Below, one piece after another: positions 23,086 to 31,939 of a DNA stretch of 64,000 nucleotides; the stretch's first letter is position 1, and each line of letters opens with the position of its first letter. The notes below the pieces were generated by a model, which was given only the letters and a program-made list of their open reading frames with translations, was not told the DNA's origin and did no database searches. Position numbers and translations under genes: made by a program. Origin of the DNA: MFD01275-c22 sp963705885 (lineage in GTDB: Bacteria > Actinomycetota > Actinomycetes > JACCUZ01); NCBI GenBank assembly GCA_963705885.1, contig OY970120.1, positions 620,001 through 684,000 on the forward strand, in the 5' to 3' direction.

Positions 23086-25143
23086 ATGGTCAGCCCGCTC
23101 AGCCCGCTCTGGGACGCCCGCTCGGTCGCGGTGGTCGGCGCGACCGAACGCACGGGGGCGCTGGGAGGGCTGCCGGTGTCGTTCCTGCAGCGCTACGGCT
23201 ACGGGGGGCGCATCCTCCCGGTCAACCCGAGCGCCGACACCGTGCACGGCCTGCCCGCCCACCCCTCCGTCGCCGCCGCGCGCCAGGCGACCGGCGAGCC
23301 CGTCGACCTGGCGCTGGTGATGGTCGGGGCGGCCCGGGTGCCGGACGCGATCGACGACTGCGCCGCCGCGGGCGTGCCCGTCGCCGTCGTCATGTCGTCC
23401 GGGTTCGCGGAGGCGGGCGCAGAGGGCGCCGCGCTGCAGGAGGAGGCCGTACGCCGGGCGCGCGCCGGCGGCGTGCGCCTGGTCGGGCCGAACTGCATCG
23501 GCACGGTGGGCTTCGCGGCCGGCCAGGTGAGCTCGTTCTCCCCGCTGTTCTCGGCGCAGGACGTCCCGATGCCCGCCGCGGGGTCGGTGGGCTTCGTCAG
23601 CCAGAGCGGCGCCCTGGGCTACGGCGCGGTCAGCCTCGCGCTCGCCCGCGGGCTCGGCCTCGGGTGGGCGGTCAACACCGGCAACGAGGCCGACGTGGAC
23701 GCGGTCGAGGTGCTCACCGAGCTGGCCGGCCTCGACGAGTGCCACGCCCTGCTGGGCTACGTCGAGTCGCTGACCGACGGCGAGGCGCTGCGGGCGCTCG
23801 CCGCCACGGGGAAGCCGGTCGCCCTGCTCAAGGCGGGCACGTCCGAGGCCGGCGCTCGGGCCGCCGCCTCGCACACGGGGGCTCTCGCGGCGAGCGACCG
23901 GGTCGTCGACGGCGTCCTGCGCCAGCTGCGCATCGCCCGCGCCCGCGACGTCGACGAGCTGCTCGACCTGGGTGACGCGTTCGAGCAGCCCCGCCGCCCG
24001 GCCGGGCCGCGGGTCGCGGTGGTCACCACGAGCGGGGGGTCCGGCATCCTCGCGGCGGACGCGATCGCGGAGCGCCGGCTCGAGCTCGCGTCGTTCTCGC
24101 CGGGCACCGACGCCGCCCTCGCGGAGATCGTCCCCGCGTTCGGGTCGGCGGCGAACCCGGTCGACATCACCGCGACCGTGATGAGCGACCCGGCGCTGTT
24201 CGACCGGTGCCTCGACGTGGTCGCCGACGACGACGCCGTCGACGCGGTCGTCGCCTGCTTCTGCGTGCTCACCGGCGACGACGTGGACCGGATGGTCGAC
24301 TCGCTGGCACGGGTCGCGCAGCGGACGGGGAAGCCCGTGCTCGTCGCCCGCACCGGAGCCGACTTCCTGGCGCCGAAGGCCGCGGGGGCCCTGCGCGCGG
24401 CGGGCATCCCGGCCTACCCCACGCCGGCCCGCGCGGTGCGCGCCCTCGCCGCCCTCTGGGAGGCCCGGCCGCGAGGTGGTCGCGCCGCCACCGGCGCCGC
24501 CCCCCGACCGGCCCCCGCGGCCGGGTCCGGCGAGGTCGAGCTCAAGGCGATGCTCGCCGACGCCGGAATGCCGGTCCCGCGCAGCCGGCTCGCCACCGGC
24601 CCCGACGATGCCTCGGCGGCCGTCGAGGAGGTCGGGGGCCGGGCGGTCCTCAAGGCCGTGATCCCCGGGATGCTCCACAAGACCGAGGCCGGCGGCGTCG
24701 CGCTCGGCGTGACCTCGGCTGATGCCTCCGCGACCTACGAGCGGCTCGCCGCGCTGGGGGGTGACGTGCTCGTCGAGGAGATGGTCGACGGTGGGGCGGA
24801 GCTGCTGGTCGGCGTCGCGCCGACACCGCTCGGACAGGTGCTGACCCTGGCGTCCGGCGGCGTGCTGACCGAGGTGCTCGACGACGCCGTCTTCCGGCTG
24901 CTGCCGGTCACCGAGGAGGACGCGCGAGAGATGGTCGCCGACCTGCGCGGAGCGGCGGTGCTGCACGGCGTGCGCGGTCGACCGGCCCTCGACGTGGAGG
25001 CGGTCGTCCGGCTGCTGGTCGGCGTCTCCGATCTCGTGAGCGACTGGCCCTCCGGCTACGAGCTGGACCTCAACCCCGTCGCCGTGCTGCAGGACGGGGT
25101 GCGGGTCCTCGACGCCGCCTACGTCGCACCTGCGGGGGGCTGA
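23086..25143 (+). CDS. ADP-forming acyl-CoA synthetase (acetate-CoA ligase family, ACD type)
   Basis: 685 residues in the fused ACD order. A CoA-binding Rossmann domain ('SVAVVGATERTGALGGLPV') comes first, then two succinyl-CoA-ligase-like domains with the phospho-His loop 'AASHTGALAASDRVVDG' (His near 263). A C-terminal ATP-grasp domain follows from about residue 485 ('GEVELKAMLADAGMPVP', 'GRAVLKAVIPGMLHKTEAGG', 'VLVEEMVDGGAELLVG'). It interconverts acyl-CoA + ADP + Pi with acid + CoA + ATP. It is the first gene of a tight run with the AMP-forming ligase (2-nt gap) and the mutase. The substrate is unknown. Confidence 0.9.
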   Translation: MVSPLSPLWDARSVAVVGATERTGALGGLPVSFLQRYGYGGRILPVNPSADTVHGLPAHPSVAAARQATGEPVDLALVMVGAARVPDAIDDCAAAGVPVAVVMSSGFAEAGAEGAALQEEAVRRARAGGVRLVGPNCIGTVGFAAGQVSSFSPLFSAQDVPMPAAGSVGFVSQSGALGYGAVSLALARGLGLGWAVNTGNEADVDAVEVLTELAGLDECHALLGYVESLTDGEALRALAATGKPVALLKAGTSEAGARAAASHTGALAASDRVVDGVLRQLRIARARDVDELLDLGDAFEQPRRPAGPRVAVVTTSGGSGILAADAIAERRLELASFSPGTDAALAEIVPAFGSAANPVDITATVMSDPALFDRCLDVVADDDAVDAVVACFCVLTGDDVDRMVDSLARVAQRTGKPVLVARTGADFLAPKAAGALRAAGIPAYPTPARAVRALAALWEARPRGGRAATGAAPRPAPAAGSGEVELKAMLADAGMPVPRSRLATGPDDASAAVEEVGGRAVLKAVIPGMLHKTEAGGVALGVTSADASATYERLAALGGDVLVEEMVDGGAELLVGVAPTPLGQVLTLASGGVLTEVLDDAVFRLLPVTEEDAREMVADLRGAAVLHGVRGRPALDVEAVVRLLVGVSDLVSDWPSGYELDLNPVAVLQDGVRVLDAAYVAPAGG

Positions 25144-25145
25144 CC

Positions 25146-26681
25146 GTGGACGTCGGGCAGGTCGTCGCGCGATCGGCGCTGCGGTTCGCCGACCGGGTGG
25201 CCGTCGACGGACCCGGCCGCACGGTGACCTTCGCCGAGCTCGGCGACCGGGTCACCCGGCTGGCCAACGGCCTGCGCGGTCTGGGGCTGCGGCCCGGCGA
25301 CCGGGTGCTGGACCTGCAGAGCAACAGCACGACCTATGTCGAGACCGACCTCGCGATCCGGTCGGCCGGGCTGGTCCGGGTCGCCCTGAACCACCGGCTC
25401 CACGCCGACGACTGGGCCCGCATCGCCGACGACTCGGGAGCGGCCGCGCTGGTCTACGACGGGCGGTTCGCGGCGGAGACGGAGGGCCTGCGCCACGGTC
25501 TCGGCCGGGGACGCGTGGTCGTGGTCGGCGACGGGCCGGGAACGGCGTACGACACGCTCCTCGCCGACGCACCGTCGACGCTGCTCGCCCCCGTCGACGC
25601 CGAGGCGCTGTGCGGGCTGCACTACTCGAGCGGCACCACCGGGCACCCGAAGGGCGCGCAGCGCACCCACCGCAACTGGCTGGCGAGCCTGGTGAACATG
25701 ACCCTCGACGTGATCGGGGCCCCTCCCGGCCCGGGCGACGTCTACGTGCACGCCGGGCCGATCACGCACACCAGCGGGCTGTTCGTGCTGCCTTTCCTCG
25801 CCGCCGGAGCGACCCAGCTCGTCATGCCGTCCTGGGACCCCGAGGCGTTCGTCGACGCCGTCGAGCACCGGGGGGCGACCCACACCGCGATGGTGCCGAC
25901 GATGGTCGCCCGGCTGCTCGCGCTGCCCGGCGTCGACCGGGAGCGGATGGGCGGGCTGCGGATGCTCGGCTACGCCGGCGCGCCGATGCCGCCCGAGCAG
26001 ATGCGCCAGGCGCACGACCGGCTGACCCCGAACCTCGTGCAGTACTACGGCCTCGTGGAGGCCATCCCCCCCGTGACGCTGCTCGACGCGGCCGACCACG
26101 AGCTCGGGCTCGCGTCGGAGCCGGAGCTGCTCACCTCGGCCGGGCGCCCCGCGGTCGGGGTCGAGCTGCAGGTCGTCGACGAGGACGGCCGTCCGGTGCC
26201 GGCCGGCGAGGTCGGCGAGGTCGTGACGCGCGGCGACCACGTGATGCGCGGCTACTGGAACGCCGAGCGCCGCGACGACCTCGGCAAGAGCGTCGTCGAC
26301 GGCTGGCTGCACACGGGCGACCTCGGCCGCCTCGACGGGAGCGGGCGCCTCTACCTCGTCGACCGCAAGGGCGACATGATCATCTCGGGCGGCTACAACA
26401 TCTACCCGCGCGAGGTCGAGGACGTCATCGCCGAGGTGCCCGGCGTCGCCGAGGTCGCCGTGCTCGGTGTCGACGACCCCGACTGGGGCCAGCGGGTGAC
26501 GGCGCTCTACTCGGTGAGCGACGGGGCCGACGTGACCGAGGAGCAGGTGCTCGAGCACTGCAGGGCGCGCCTCGCGTCGTACAAGAAGCCCAAGGACCTG
26601 CGCCGGGTGGACGCGTTCCCGCTCAACGCGAACGGCAAGATCGCCAAGAAGGTCCTGCGCGAGCAGATCGGGGCGGGCTGA
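25146..26681 (+). CDS. AMP-forming acyl-CoA synthetase
   Basis: 511 residues of the ANL superfamily. The P-loop 'YSSGTTGHPKGAQRTHRNW' is near residues 160-178, the A5-type motif is 'YYGLVEAIPP', the hinge is 'DRKGDMIISGGYNIYPREVE', and the acyl-adenylating lysine is K498 in 'NANGKIAKKV'. It resembles medium/long-chain or carboxylic acid-CoA ligases, with no specific substrate discernible. GTG 25146 is 2 nt after the ACD gene. Its TGA shares one base with the ATG of the mutase gene, so translational coupling is likely: the ligase may load the acid that the mutase rearranges. Confidence 0.9.
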   Translation: MDVGQVVARSALRFADRVAVDGPGRTVTFAELGDRVTRLANGLRGLGLRPGDRVLDLQSNSTTYVETDLAIRSAGLVRVALNHRLHADDWARIADDSGAAALVYDGRFAAETEGLRHGLGRGRVVVVGDGPGTAYDTLLADAPSTLLAPVDAEALCGLHYSSGTTGHPKGAQRTHRNWLASLVNMTLDVIGAPPGPGDVYVHAGPITHTSGLFVLPFLAAGATQLVMPSWDPEAFVDAVEHRGATHTAMVPTMVARLLALPGVDRERMGGLRMLGYAGAPMPPEQMRQAHDRLTPNLVQYYGLVEAIPPVTLLDAADHELGLASEPELLTSAGRPAVGVELQVVDEDGRPVPAGEVGEVVTRGDHVMRGYWNAERRDDLGKSVVDGWLHTGDLGRLDGSGRLYLVDRKGDMIISGGYNIYPREVEDVIAEVPGVAEVAVLGVDDPDWGQRVTALYSVSDGADVTEEQVLEHCRARLASYKKPKDLRRVDAFPLNANGKIAKKVLREQIGAG

Positions 26682-28204
26682 TGGAGCGGCTGCGGCCCGA
26701 CTACGCCCCCGACGGCGCCGAGCACCCGGGCGACTACCCCTACACCCGCGGCATCTCGGCCGAGCCGAGGCCGTGGATCATGGGGCAGTACGCCGGGTTC
26801 GGCAGCGCCGCCGACTCGAACCGGCGGTTCACCGCACTGCTCGACGCGGGCGTCACCGGCTTCTCCGTCGCGCTCGACCTGCCGACGCAGATGGGCCTGG
26901 ACTCCGACGACCCGCGCGCGGCCGGTGAGGTCGGACGGGTCGGCGTGGCCATCGACTCGCTGGCCGACATCGAGACCCTGATGGACGGCATCCCGCTCGA
27001 GCAGATCTCGCAGGTGCGCACGACCGCGAACTCCATCGGCTACGTGTGGGCGGCCCTGTTCATCGCGCTGGCCGAGAAGCGTGGGGTCGAGCCGGGCGAG
27101 TTCGGGATGTTCGTCCAGAACGACGTGCTCAAGGAGTTCATCGCCCGGGGGACGCAGATCTTCCCGCCCGAGCCGTCGCTGCGGCTCGCGGTCGACACGA
27201 TCGAGCACCTCGCCAGGCACGTGCCGGGCTGGGTGCCGCTGGCGATGTCGGGCTACCACATCCGTGAGTCCGGCGCCGACGCCGTGCAGGAGATCGCCTA
27301 CACGTTCGCCAACGCCCGCGCCTACCTCGACGAGGTGGTGCGCCGTGGTGTCGACGTCGACGAGGTGGCCCCGACCCTGTTCACGTTCCTCGCGATCACG
27401 ATGGACTTCCTGCCCGAGGTGGCGAAGTTCCGCGCCGCGCGGCGGGTGTGGGCGCGGCTGCTCAAGGAGAAGTACGGCGCGACCGACCCGCGCTCGCAGC
27501 AGCTGCGCATCTTCGCGTTCACGGCCGGCTCGACCCTCACCGCGCAGCAGCCGCTGAACAACGTCGCGCGCGCGACGGTCGAGGCCCTCTCGGCCGCTCT
27601 GGCGGGCGTACAGACGATGCACGTGTCGGCCTACGACGAGGCACTCGGCGTGCCGACCGAGCAGGCGGCCACACTGGCGCTTCGGACCCAGCAGGTCGTC
27701 GCGTTCGAGACCGGTGTCGCCGACACACTCGACCCGCTCGCCGGGTCCTACGCCGTCGAAGCCCTGACCGACGACCTGGAGCAGCGGATCTGGATGGCCC
27801 TCGACGACGTCGAGCAGAGGGGCGGCGCCCTGGCCTGCATCGCCAACGGGTTCTTCGCCGAGCAGCTCAGCGACGCGGCGTACGGCCTGGCCCGTGAGGT
27901 CGAGAGCGGGGAGCGGGTGGTGGTCGGGGTGAACCGCTACCCGTCAGCGACCGAGCCGCTCGAGGTGTTCCGCGTCGACCCCGGCATGGAGGCCGGCCAG
28001 GTTGCGGCGGTGCAGGACGTGCGGGATCGGCGGGACGCCGGCCGGGTCGCGGCCGCCCTGGCCGCGCTCGGCGAGGCGGCCCGGGCGGGCGAGAACGTCG
28101 TGCCCGCCTGCGTCGAAGCCGTCAGCGCGTATGCGACGGTCGGCGAGATCGTGGCCGTGCTGCGCGAGGTCCACGGCGACTGGCAGCCCGCCGTAGCCTT
28201 CTGA
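26681..28204 (+). CDS. B12-dependent acyl-CoA mutase, large subunit without cobalamin domain
   Basis: 507 residues covering only the substrate-binding barrel of the methylmalonyl-CoA mutase family. Diagnostic segments are 'QYAGFGSAADSNRRF', 'GEVGRVGVAIDSLADIE', 'NDVLKEFIARGTQIFPPEPS', 'MSGYHIRESGADAVQEIAYT' (the conserved Tyr-His), 'TAQQPLNNVARATVEALSAA' and 'DPLAGSYAVEALTDDLE'. The PTMY motif that supplies the substrate-stacking Tyr in methylmalonyl-CoA mutase is absent: 'TRGISAEPRPWIMGQYAGF' replaces it with a gap. The D117/I90 marks of 2-hydroxyisobutyryl-CoA mutase are also absent (A and Y instead). No small cobalamin-binding subunit is encoded in the window. The substrate is therefore probably unusual. 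Confidence 0.9.
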   Translation: MERLRPDYAPDGAEHPGDYPYTRGISAEPRPWIMGQYAGFGSAADSNRRFTALLDAGVTGFSVALDLPTQMGLDSDDPRAAGEVGRVGVAIDSLADIETLMDGIPLEQISQVRTTANSIGYVWAALFIALAEKRGVEPGEFGMFVQNDVLKEFIARGTQIFPPEPSLRLAVDTIEHLARHVPGWVPLAMSGYHIRESGADAVQEIAYTFANARAYLDEVVRRGVDVDEVAPTLFTFLAITMDFLPEVAKFRAARRVWARLLKEKYGATDPRSQQLRIFAFTAGSTLTAQQPLNNVARATVEALSAALAGVQTMHVSAYDEALGVPTEQAATLALRTQQVVAFETGVADTLDPLAGSYAVEALTDDLEQRIWMALDDVEQRGGALACIANGFFAEQLSDAAYGLAREVESGERVVVGVNRYPSATEPLEVFRVDPGMEAGQVAAVQDVRDRRDAGRVAAALAALGEAARAGENVVPACVEAVSAYATVGEIVAVLREVHGDWQPAVAF

Positions 28205-28240
28205 CCGGGCTACCACCTGAGGACGCCGGACAGGAGCAGC

Positions 28241-28870
28241 ATGACCAGGACCGAGCGGGAGCTGATCGAGGGCCGGCCGGTCCTCGTCGTCATCGACATC
28301 CAGGGAGGCGAGTCCTCGGGTGAGGGGTCGGCGATCCCCTTCATGCCCGGCTACCACGAGGCCATGGACCGGGCACCCGGGCTGATCGCGAAGGCTCGCG
28401 AGTGCGGCGTCCCCGTCGTGTTCTTCCAGGAGGCGCACCGCCGTGACCTGGTCGACTTCGGTCGCGAGCTCGACGGCGCCGAGGACGTGCACCTGCTCGA
28501 GGGCGATCCCGGCACCGAGATCGCCGAGGCCCTCGACGTGCGCCCCGAGGACTACGTCATCCGGAAGCGTCGTTACTCCTGCTTCTTCGGCACCGAGCTC
28601 GAGATCCTGCTCAAGGGCCTGCGGGCCGAGACCCTCGTCCTCATCGGCGGCCACACCGACGTGTGCGTCCACTACACGTTCGTCGACGGTCACCAGCACG
28701 ACTACTTCTGCCGGGTCGTCGAGGACGCCGTGGCCGGCTCCAGCACCGAGGCCCACGAGGCAGCACTGCGCGCGATGGAGTACCTGCAGACGGGTGCGCG
28801 GCGTTCGTCGAAGGAGGTCGTCGACGCCTTCGCGGAGTTCAGCCGCTCACCGGTCGGGAGCGGTCCCTGA
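28241..28870 (+). CDS. Isochorismatase-family cysteine hydrolase
   Basis: 209 residues with the family catalytic triad: D19 in 'LVVIDIQGG', K109 in 'YVIRKRRYSCFFGTEL', and C142 in 'LIGGHTDVCVHYTFVDG', preceded by the usual non-prolyl cis-peptide region. Members hydrolyse amides or ureas such as nicotinamide, N-carbamoyl-sarcosine and peroxyureidoacrylate; the substrate here is not evident. ATG 28241 is preceded by GGACAGGAGC. It follows the mutase by 36 nt and may close that operon as an amide hydrolase. Confidence 0.88.
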   Translation: MTRTERELIEGRPVLVVIDIQGGESSGEGSAIPFMPGYHEAMDRAPGLIAKARECGVPVVFFQEAHRRDLVDFGRELDGAEDVHLLEGDPGTEIAEALDVRPEDYVIRKRRYSCFFGTELEILLKGLRAETLVLIGGHTDVCVHYTFVDGHQHDYFCRVVEDAVAGSSTEAHEAALRAMEYLQTGARRSSKEVVDAFAEFSRSPVGSGP

Positions 28871-28906
28871 CGTCACGAGGCCGGTCCTTGCATGATCGGA
28901 GCAGCG

Positions 28907-29389
28907 TCAAGCCCGGCGCTCGAGGTGCCAGTGGCGGTCGGCCTCGCCGGTGAGCACGAAGCCGAGTCGGTCGAGCAGCCGGCGCGAGGGCTCGTTGCCG
29001 ACCTCGACCGAGGCCGTGACCGCGGTGACCCCGGGCTGGGCGGCCACCCAGTCGGCCAGCGCCCGCACCGCCTCCGCGCCGAGGCCCCGGCCCCGGAACG
29101 GCGCCGCCAGGCCGTAGCCGATCTCGACGCGACCCTCGTCGTCGGCCCAGCCGAGCGTTCCGCAGTCGCCGACGACCCTGCCGTCGTCGGCGAGCGTCAC
29201 GAACCAGCCGCCGTCGTCGGGCCTGCCGTGCTCGACGAGCATCCGCAGCCCGTCGAGGGTGTCGGCGTGCGGGTAGCCGTCGGCCAGCGGGAGCCCGCAG
29301 TCGCCCCCGTCCAGCAGCGCGCGAGCGGCCGCGAGGGTCTGTGGCACAAGCACCAGCCGCGCGGTACGCAGAGTCGGCCGGGCGGTCAC
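28907..29389 (-). CDS. GNAT-family N-acetyltransferase (RimJ/RimL type)
   Basis: 160 residues from GTG 29389. The opening 'PTLRTARLVLVPQT' is that of RimJ-like acetyltransferases. The acetyl-CoA loop is 'GYGLAAPFRGRGLGAEA' (RGRGLG) and the C-terminal strand is 'NEPSRRLLDRLGFVLTGEA'. It probably acetylates an amine on a protein, antibiotic or small molecule. The longer upstream frame is out-of-character (Arg/Gln-rich) and was excluded. It is divergent from the YrdB gene. Confidence 0.85.
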   Translation of the reverse strand: MTARPTLRTARLVLVPQTLAAARALLDGGDCGLPLADGYPHADTLDGLRMLVEHGRPDDGGWFVTLADDGRVVGDCGTLGWADDEGRVEIGYGLAAPFRGRGLGAEAVRALADWVAAQPGVTAVTASVEVGNEPSRRLLDRLGFVLTGEADRHWHLERRA

Positions 29390-29416
29390 GACGGGAAGCG
29401 TGCCACGATCGGGTGC

Positions 29417-29755
29417 ATGAGAGCCGCCAACCTCGGGGTGCGCTTCCTGCTCGAGCTCGCCGCACTGGGGGCGCTCGGGCTGTGGGGCTGGAACGCGCCG
29501 GGACCGGTCGTGGTCCAGGTGCTCGCGGCCGCCGTCACCCCCCTGGCCGCTGCGGTGGTCTGGGGCACGTGGGTCGCCCCCAAGGCTCCCCGACGGCTGC
29601 CCGACCCGCTCCGGCTGGGCGTCGAGCTGCTCGTCTTCGGCAACGCCGTCGTCGGGCTGCTCGTCACCGGGCACCCGGGCTGGGCCGCGGCCCTCGCGGC
29701 GACGTACGCCGTCAGCATCGGCCTGATGTTCGCGTGGGACCAGCGCGCCCACTGA
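29417..29755 (+). CDS. YrdB-family (DUF2568) small membrane protein
   Basis: 112 residues with four hydrophobic helices. The family pattern is visible: 'LRF/VRFLLELAALGALGLWG', 'WGTWVAPKAPRRLPDPLRL', 'VELLVFGNAVVGLLVTGHP'. The function of the family is unknown. ATG 29417 starts 27 nt from the divergent acetyltransferase start. Confidence 0.8.
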   Translation: MRAANLGVRFLLELAALGALGLWGWNAPGPVVVQVLAAAVTPLAAAVVWGTWVAPKAPRRLPDPLRLGVELLVFGNAVVGLLVTGHPGWAAALAATYAVSIGLMFAWDQRAH

Positions 29756-29778
29756 ACCGGCCTCGACAGGTGGCCGAT

Positions 29779-29784
29779 TACGCT
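29779..29784 (+). promoter_or_regulatory. -10 element, leaderless promoter of the first ArsA-family gene
   Basis: TACGCT ends 6 nt before ATG 29791; no ribosome-binding sequence intervenes. Confidence 0.45.
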
Positions 29785-29790
29785 CCCCGG

Positions 29791-30780
29791 ATGGTCAGCC
29801 GCGACTACGACTGGGAGGGCGTGCGCCTGCACGTCGTCACCGGCAAGGGCGGGACCGGCAAGACGACCGTGGCCGCAGCGCTCGCGCTGGCCCTGGCCCG
29901 CGACGGGCGGCGCACCCTGCTCGTCGAGGTCGAGGGGCGGCAGAGCATCGCCCAGCTGTTCGACTCCCCGCCCCTGCCCTACGAGGAGCGCAAGGTCGCG
30001 GTCGGCCCGGGCGGCGGCGACGTGTTCGCCCTCGCCGTGGACCCCGAGGACGCCCTGCTGGAGTACCTCGAGATGTTCTACCGGCTGGGCCGGGCCGGCA
30101 GGGCGCTGCGCCGGGTCGGCGCGATCGACTTCGCGACGACCATCGCTCCCGGCATGCGCGACGTCCTGCTCACGGGCAAGGTCTACGAGGCGGTGAACCG
30201 CCGCCAGGACCGCGGGCGCACCTACGACGCCGTCGTGCTCGACGCGCCGCCGACCGGGCGGATCACGCGCTTCCTCGGGGTCAACGCCGAGGTGGCGGGC
30301 CTGGCCCGGGTCGGGCCGATCCGCGGGCAGGCCGACGCGATCATGGCGCTGCTCACCTCCCCGCAGACCGCCGTGCACGTCGTGACGCTCCTCGAGGAGA
30401 TGCCGGTGCAGGAGACGGCCGACGCGGTCGCCGAGCTCACCGCCGCTGGCCTGCCGGTGGGCGGGGTCGTCGTCAACGCGGTCCGCGCCCCCCTGCTCAA
30501 GCAGGCCGACCTCGCCGCGGCGGGCAAGGGCGCCCTCGACCGGGACCTCGTGGTCGCCGGGCTCGAGGCGGCCGGCGTCCGCGTCCGCACCGGGGCTGTC
30601 GACGCGCTCCTGGCCGAGGTCGGCGAGCACGCCGAGCGGGTCGCGCTGGAGAAGCGGGAGCGGCGCACGCTCAAGGCGCTCGGGCACCCGACGTACGACC
30701 TGCCGCTGCTCGCCGAGGGCGTCGACCTCGGCGGGCTCTACCGGCTGGCCGAGGACCTCTGCCGCCAGGGGATGGCCTAG
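29791..30780 (+). CDS. ArsA-family P-loop ATPase, first of a pair
   Basis: 329 residues. The deviant Walker A GKGGTGKTT is at 18-26, and 'AVVLDAPPTGRITRFL' serves as switch II/Walker B. It belongs to the ArsA/Get3 SIMIBI family but lacks the metal-binding cysteines of arsenite pumps. It corresponds in context to the first gene of the mycobacterial Rv3679-Rv3680 pair, placed next to whiB4 and ponA2. Its TAG (30778-30780) is immediately followed by the GTG of the second ATPase, so the two are probably co-translated and may form a heterodimer. The cargo is unknown. Confidence 0.9.
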   Translation: MVSRDYDWEGVRLHVVTGKGGTGKTTVAAALALALARDGRRTLLVEVEGRQSIAQLFDSPPLPYEERKVAVGPGGGDVFALAVDPEDALLEYLEMFYRLGRAGRALRRVGAIDFATTIAPGMRDVLLTGKVYEAVNRRQDRGRTYDAVVLDAPPTGRITRFLGVNAEVAGLARVGPIRGQADAIMALLTSPQTAVHVVTLLEEMPVQETADAVAELTAAGLPVGGVVVNAVRAPLLKQADLAAAGKGALDRDLVVAGLEAAGVRVRTGAVDALLAEVGEHAERVALEKRERRTLKALGHPTYDLPLLAEGVDLGGLYRLAEDLCRQGMA

Positions 30781-31911
30781 GTGGCGGCCCGCTCCCTCGA
30801 CCTCGACCGGGTCATCGCGAGCCGGTCGACGCGCATCGTCGTCTGCTGCGGGGCGGGCGGCGTCGGCAAGACGACCACCGCCGCGGCGCTGGGGCTGCGC
30901 GCGGCCGAGCAGGGCAGGTCGGTGGTGGTCCTCACCATTGACCCCGCGCGGCGGCTGGCGCAGTCGATGGGCCTTCGCGAGCTGGACAACACGCCACGCC
31001 GCGTCGCCGGGGTCGACGAGAGCGCGGGCGGCTTTCTCGACGCGATGATGCTGGACATGAAGCGGACCTTCGACGAGGTCGTCATCGCGCACTCCACCCC
31101 CGACCGGGCCCGGGTGATCATGGAGAACCCGTTCTACCAGTCGCTGTCCTCGAGCTTCGCCGGCACGCAGGAGTACATGGCGATGGAGAAGCTGGGGCAG
31201 CTGCGTGCCCAGGACCGCTGGGACCTCATCGTCGTCGACACCCCGCCGAGCCGGTCCGCGCTGGACTTCCTGGACGCCCCCCAGCGGCTCGGGTCCTTCC
31301 TCGACGGCCGGTTCATCCGCATCCTCATGGGGGGCGCCAAGTCCGGCGGGCGGGCCTACCTCAAGGTCCTCGGTGCGGGCCTCGGCGCCGTCACCTCGGT
31401 CCTGACGCGCGTGCTGGGCGCGCAGGTGCTCAAGGACCTGCAGGCCTTCATCGCCGCCCTCGACACGATGTTCGGGGGCTTCCGTGAGCGGGCCGACTCG
31501 ACGTACCGGCTGCTGCAGGCCTCGGGCACGTCCTTCGTCGTCGTCGCCGCCCCGGAGCGCGACGCGCTGCGCGAGGCGTCGTACTTCGTCGAGCGCCTCG
31601 GCGAGGAGCGGATGCCCCTCTCCGGGCTCGTCCTCAACCGGGTGCACACCACCGGGGTGGGTGCGCTGTCGGCGGCGCGTGCGGCAGCCGGCGCCGAGAC
31701 GCTGCAGGAGTCGCGGGAGCACCCCCTCGTCGCGGGCGTCCTGCAGCTGCACGCCGAGCGGATGCGCATGATCGAGCGCGAGCAGTCGCTGCGCGGTCGG
31801 TTCACCGCGGCCCACCCCAAGGTCCCGGTCGTCGACGTGCCGGCCCAGCCGGGGGACGTCCACGACCTCGACGGGCTACGGGTCATCGGGGCGGCGCTGG
31901 CCGGGACGTGA
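30781..31911 (+). CDS. ArsA-family P-loop ATPase, second of a pair
   Basis: 376 residues. Walker A GAGGVGKTT is at 24-32, 'LTIDPARRLAQSMG' is switch I-like, and 'LIVVDTPPSRSALDFLDAP' is the switch II region. It is longer than its partner because of a helical insert (about residues 180-240) typical of client-binding ArsA/Get3 relatives. The GTG start directly abuts the preceding stop. It converges on whiB across a strong hairpin terminator. Its role may be protein or lipid handling at the envelope, inferred from ponA2 linkage. Confidence 0.9.
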   Translation: MAARSLDLDRVIASRSTRIVVCCGAGGVGKTTTAAALGLRAAEQGRSVVVLTIDPARRLAQSMGLRELDNTPRRVAGVDESAGGFLDAMMLDMKRTFDEVVIAHSTPDRARVIMENPFYQSLSSSFAGTQEYMAMEKLGQLRAQDRWDLIVVDTPPSRSALDFLDAPQRLGSFLDGRFIRILMGGAKSGGRAYLKVLGAGLGAVTSVLTRVLGAQVLKDLQAFIAALDTMFGGFRERADSTYRLLQASGTSFVVVAAPERDALREASYFVERLGEERMPLSGLVLNRVHTTGVGALSAARAAAGAETLQESREHPLVAGVLQLHAERMRMIEREQSLRGRFTAAHPKVPVVDVPAQPGDVHDLDGLRVIGAALAGT

Positions 31912-31939
31912 GCACCGATGACCGAGCGGACAGCAGTAC

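Noticed and set aside
23199..25330. Antisense frames across the acyl-CoA synthetase genes
   Set aside because: The plus-strand frames carry complete enzyme motifs; the antisense products are Arg/Ala/Pro-rich only.
26681..28204. Assignment as methylmalonyl-CoA or 2-hydroxyisobutyryl-CoA mutase
   Set aside because: The diagnostic substrate-pocket residues of both are missing.
1..28870. The catabolic block as a mobile island
   Set aside because: No integrase, transposase, terminal repeats or tRNA-flanked boundary; base composition matches the rest of the window.
29791..31911. Arsenic resistance operon
   Set aside because: The ArsA-like ATPases lack metal-binding cysteines, and no arsB, arsC or arsR is present.
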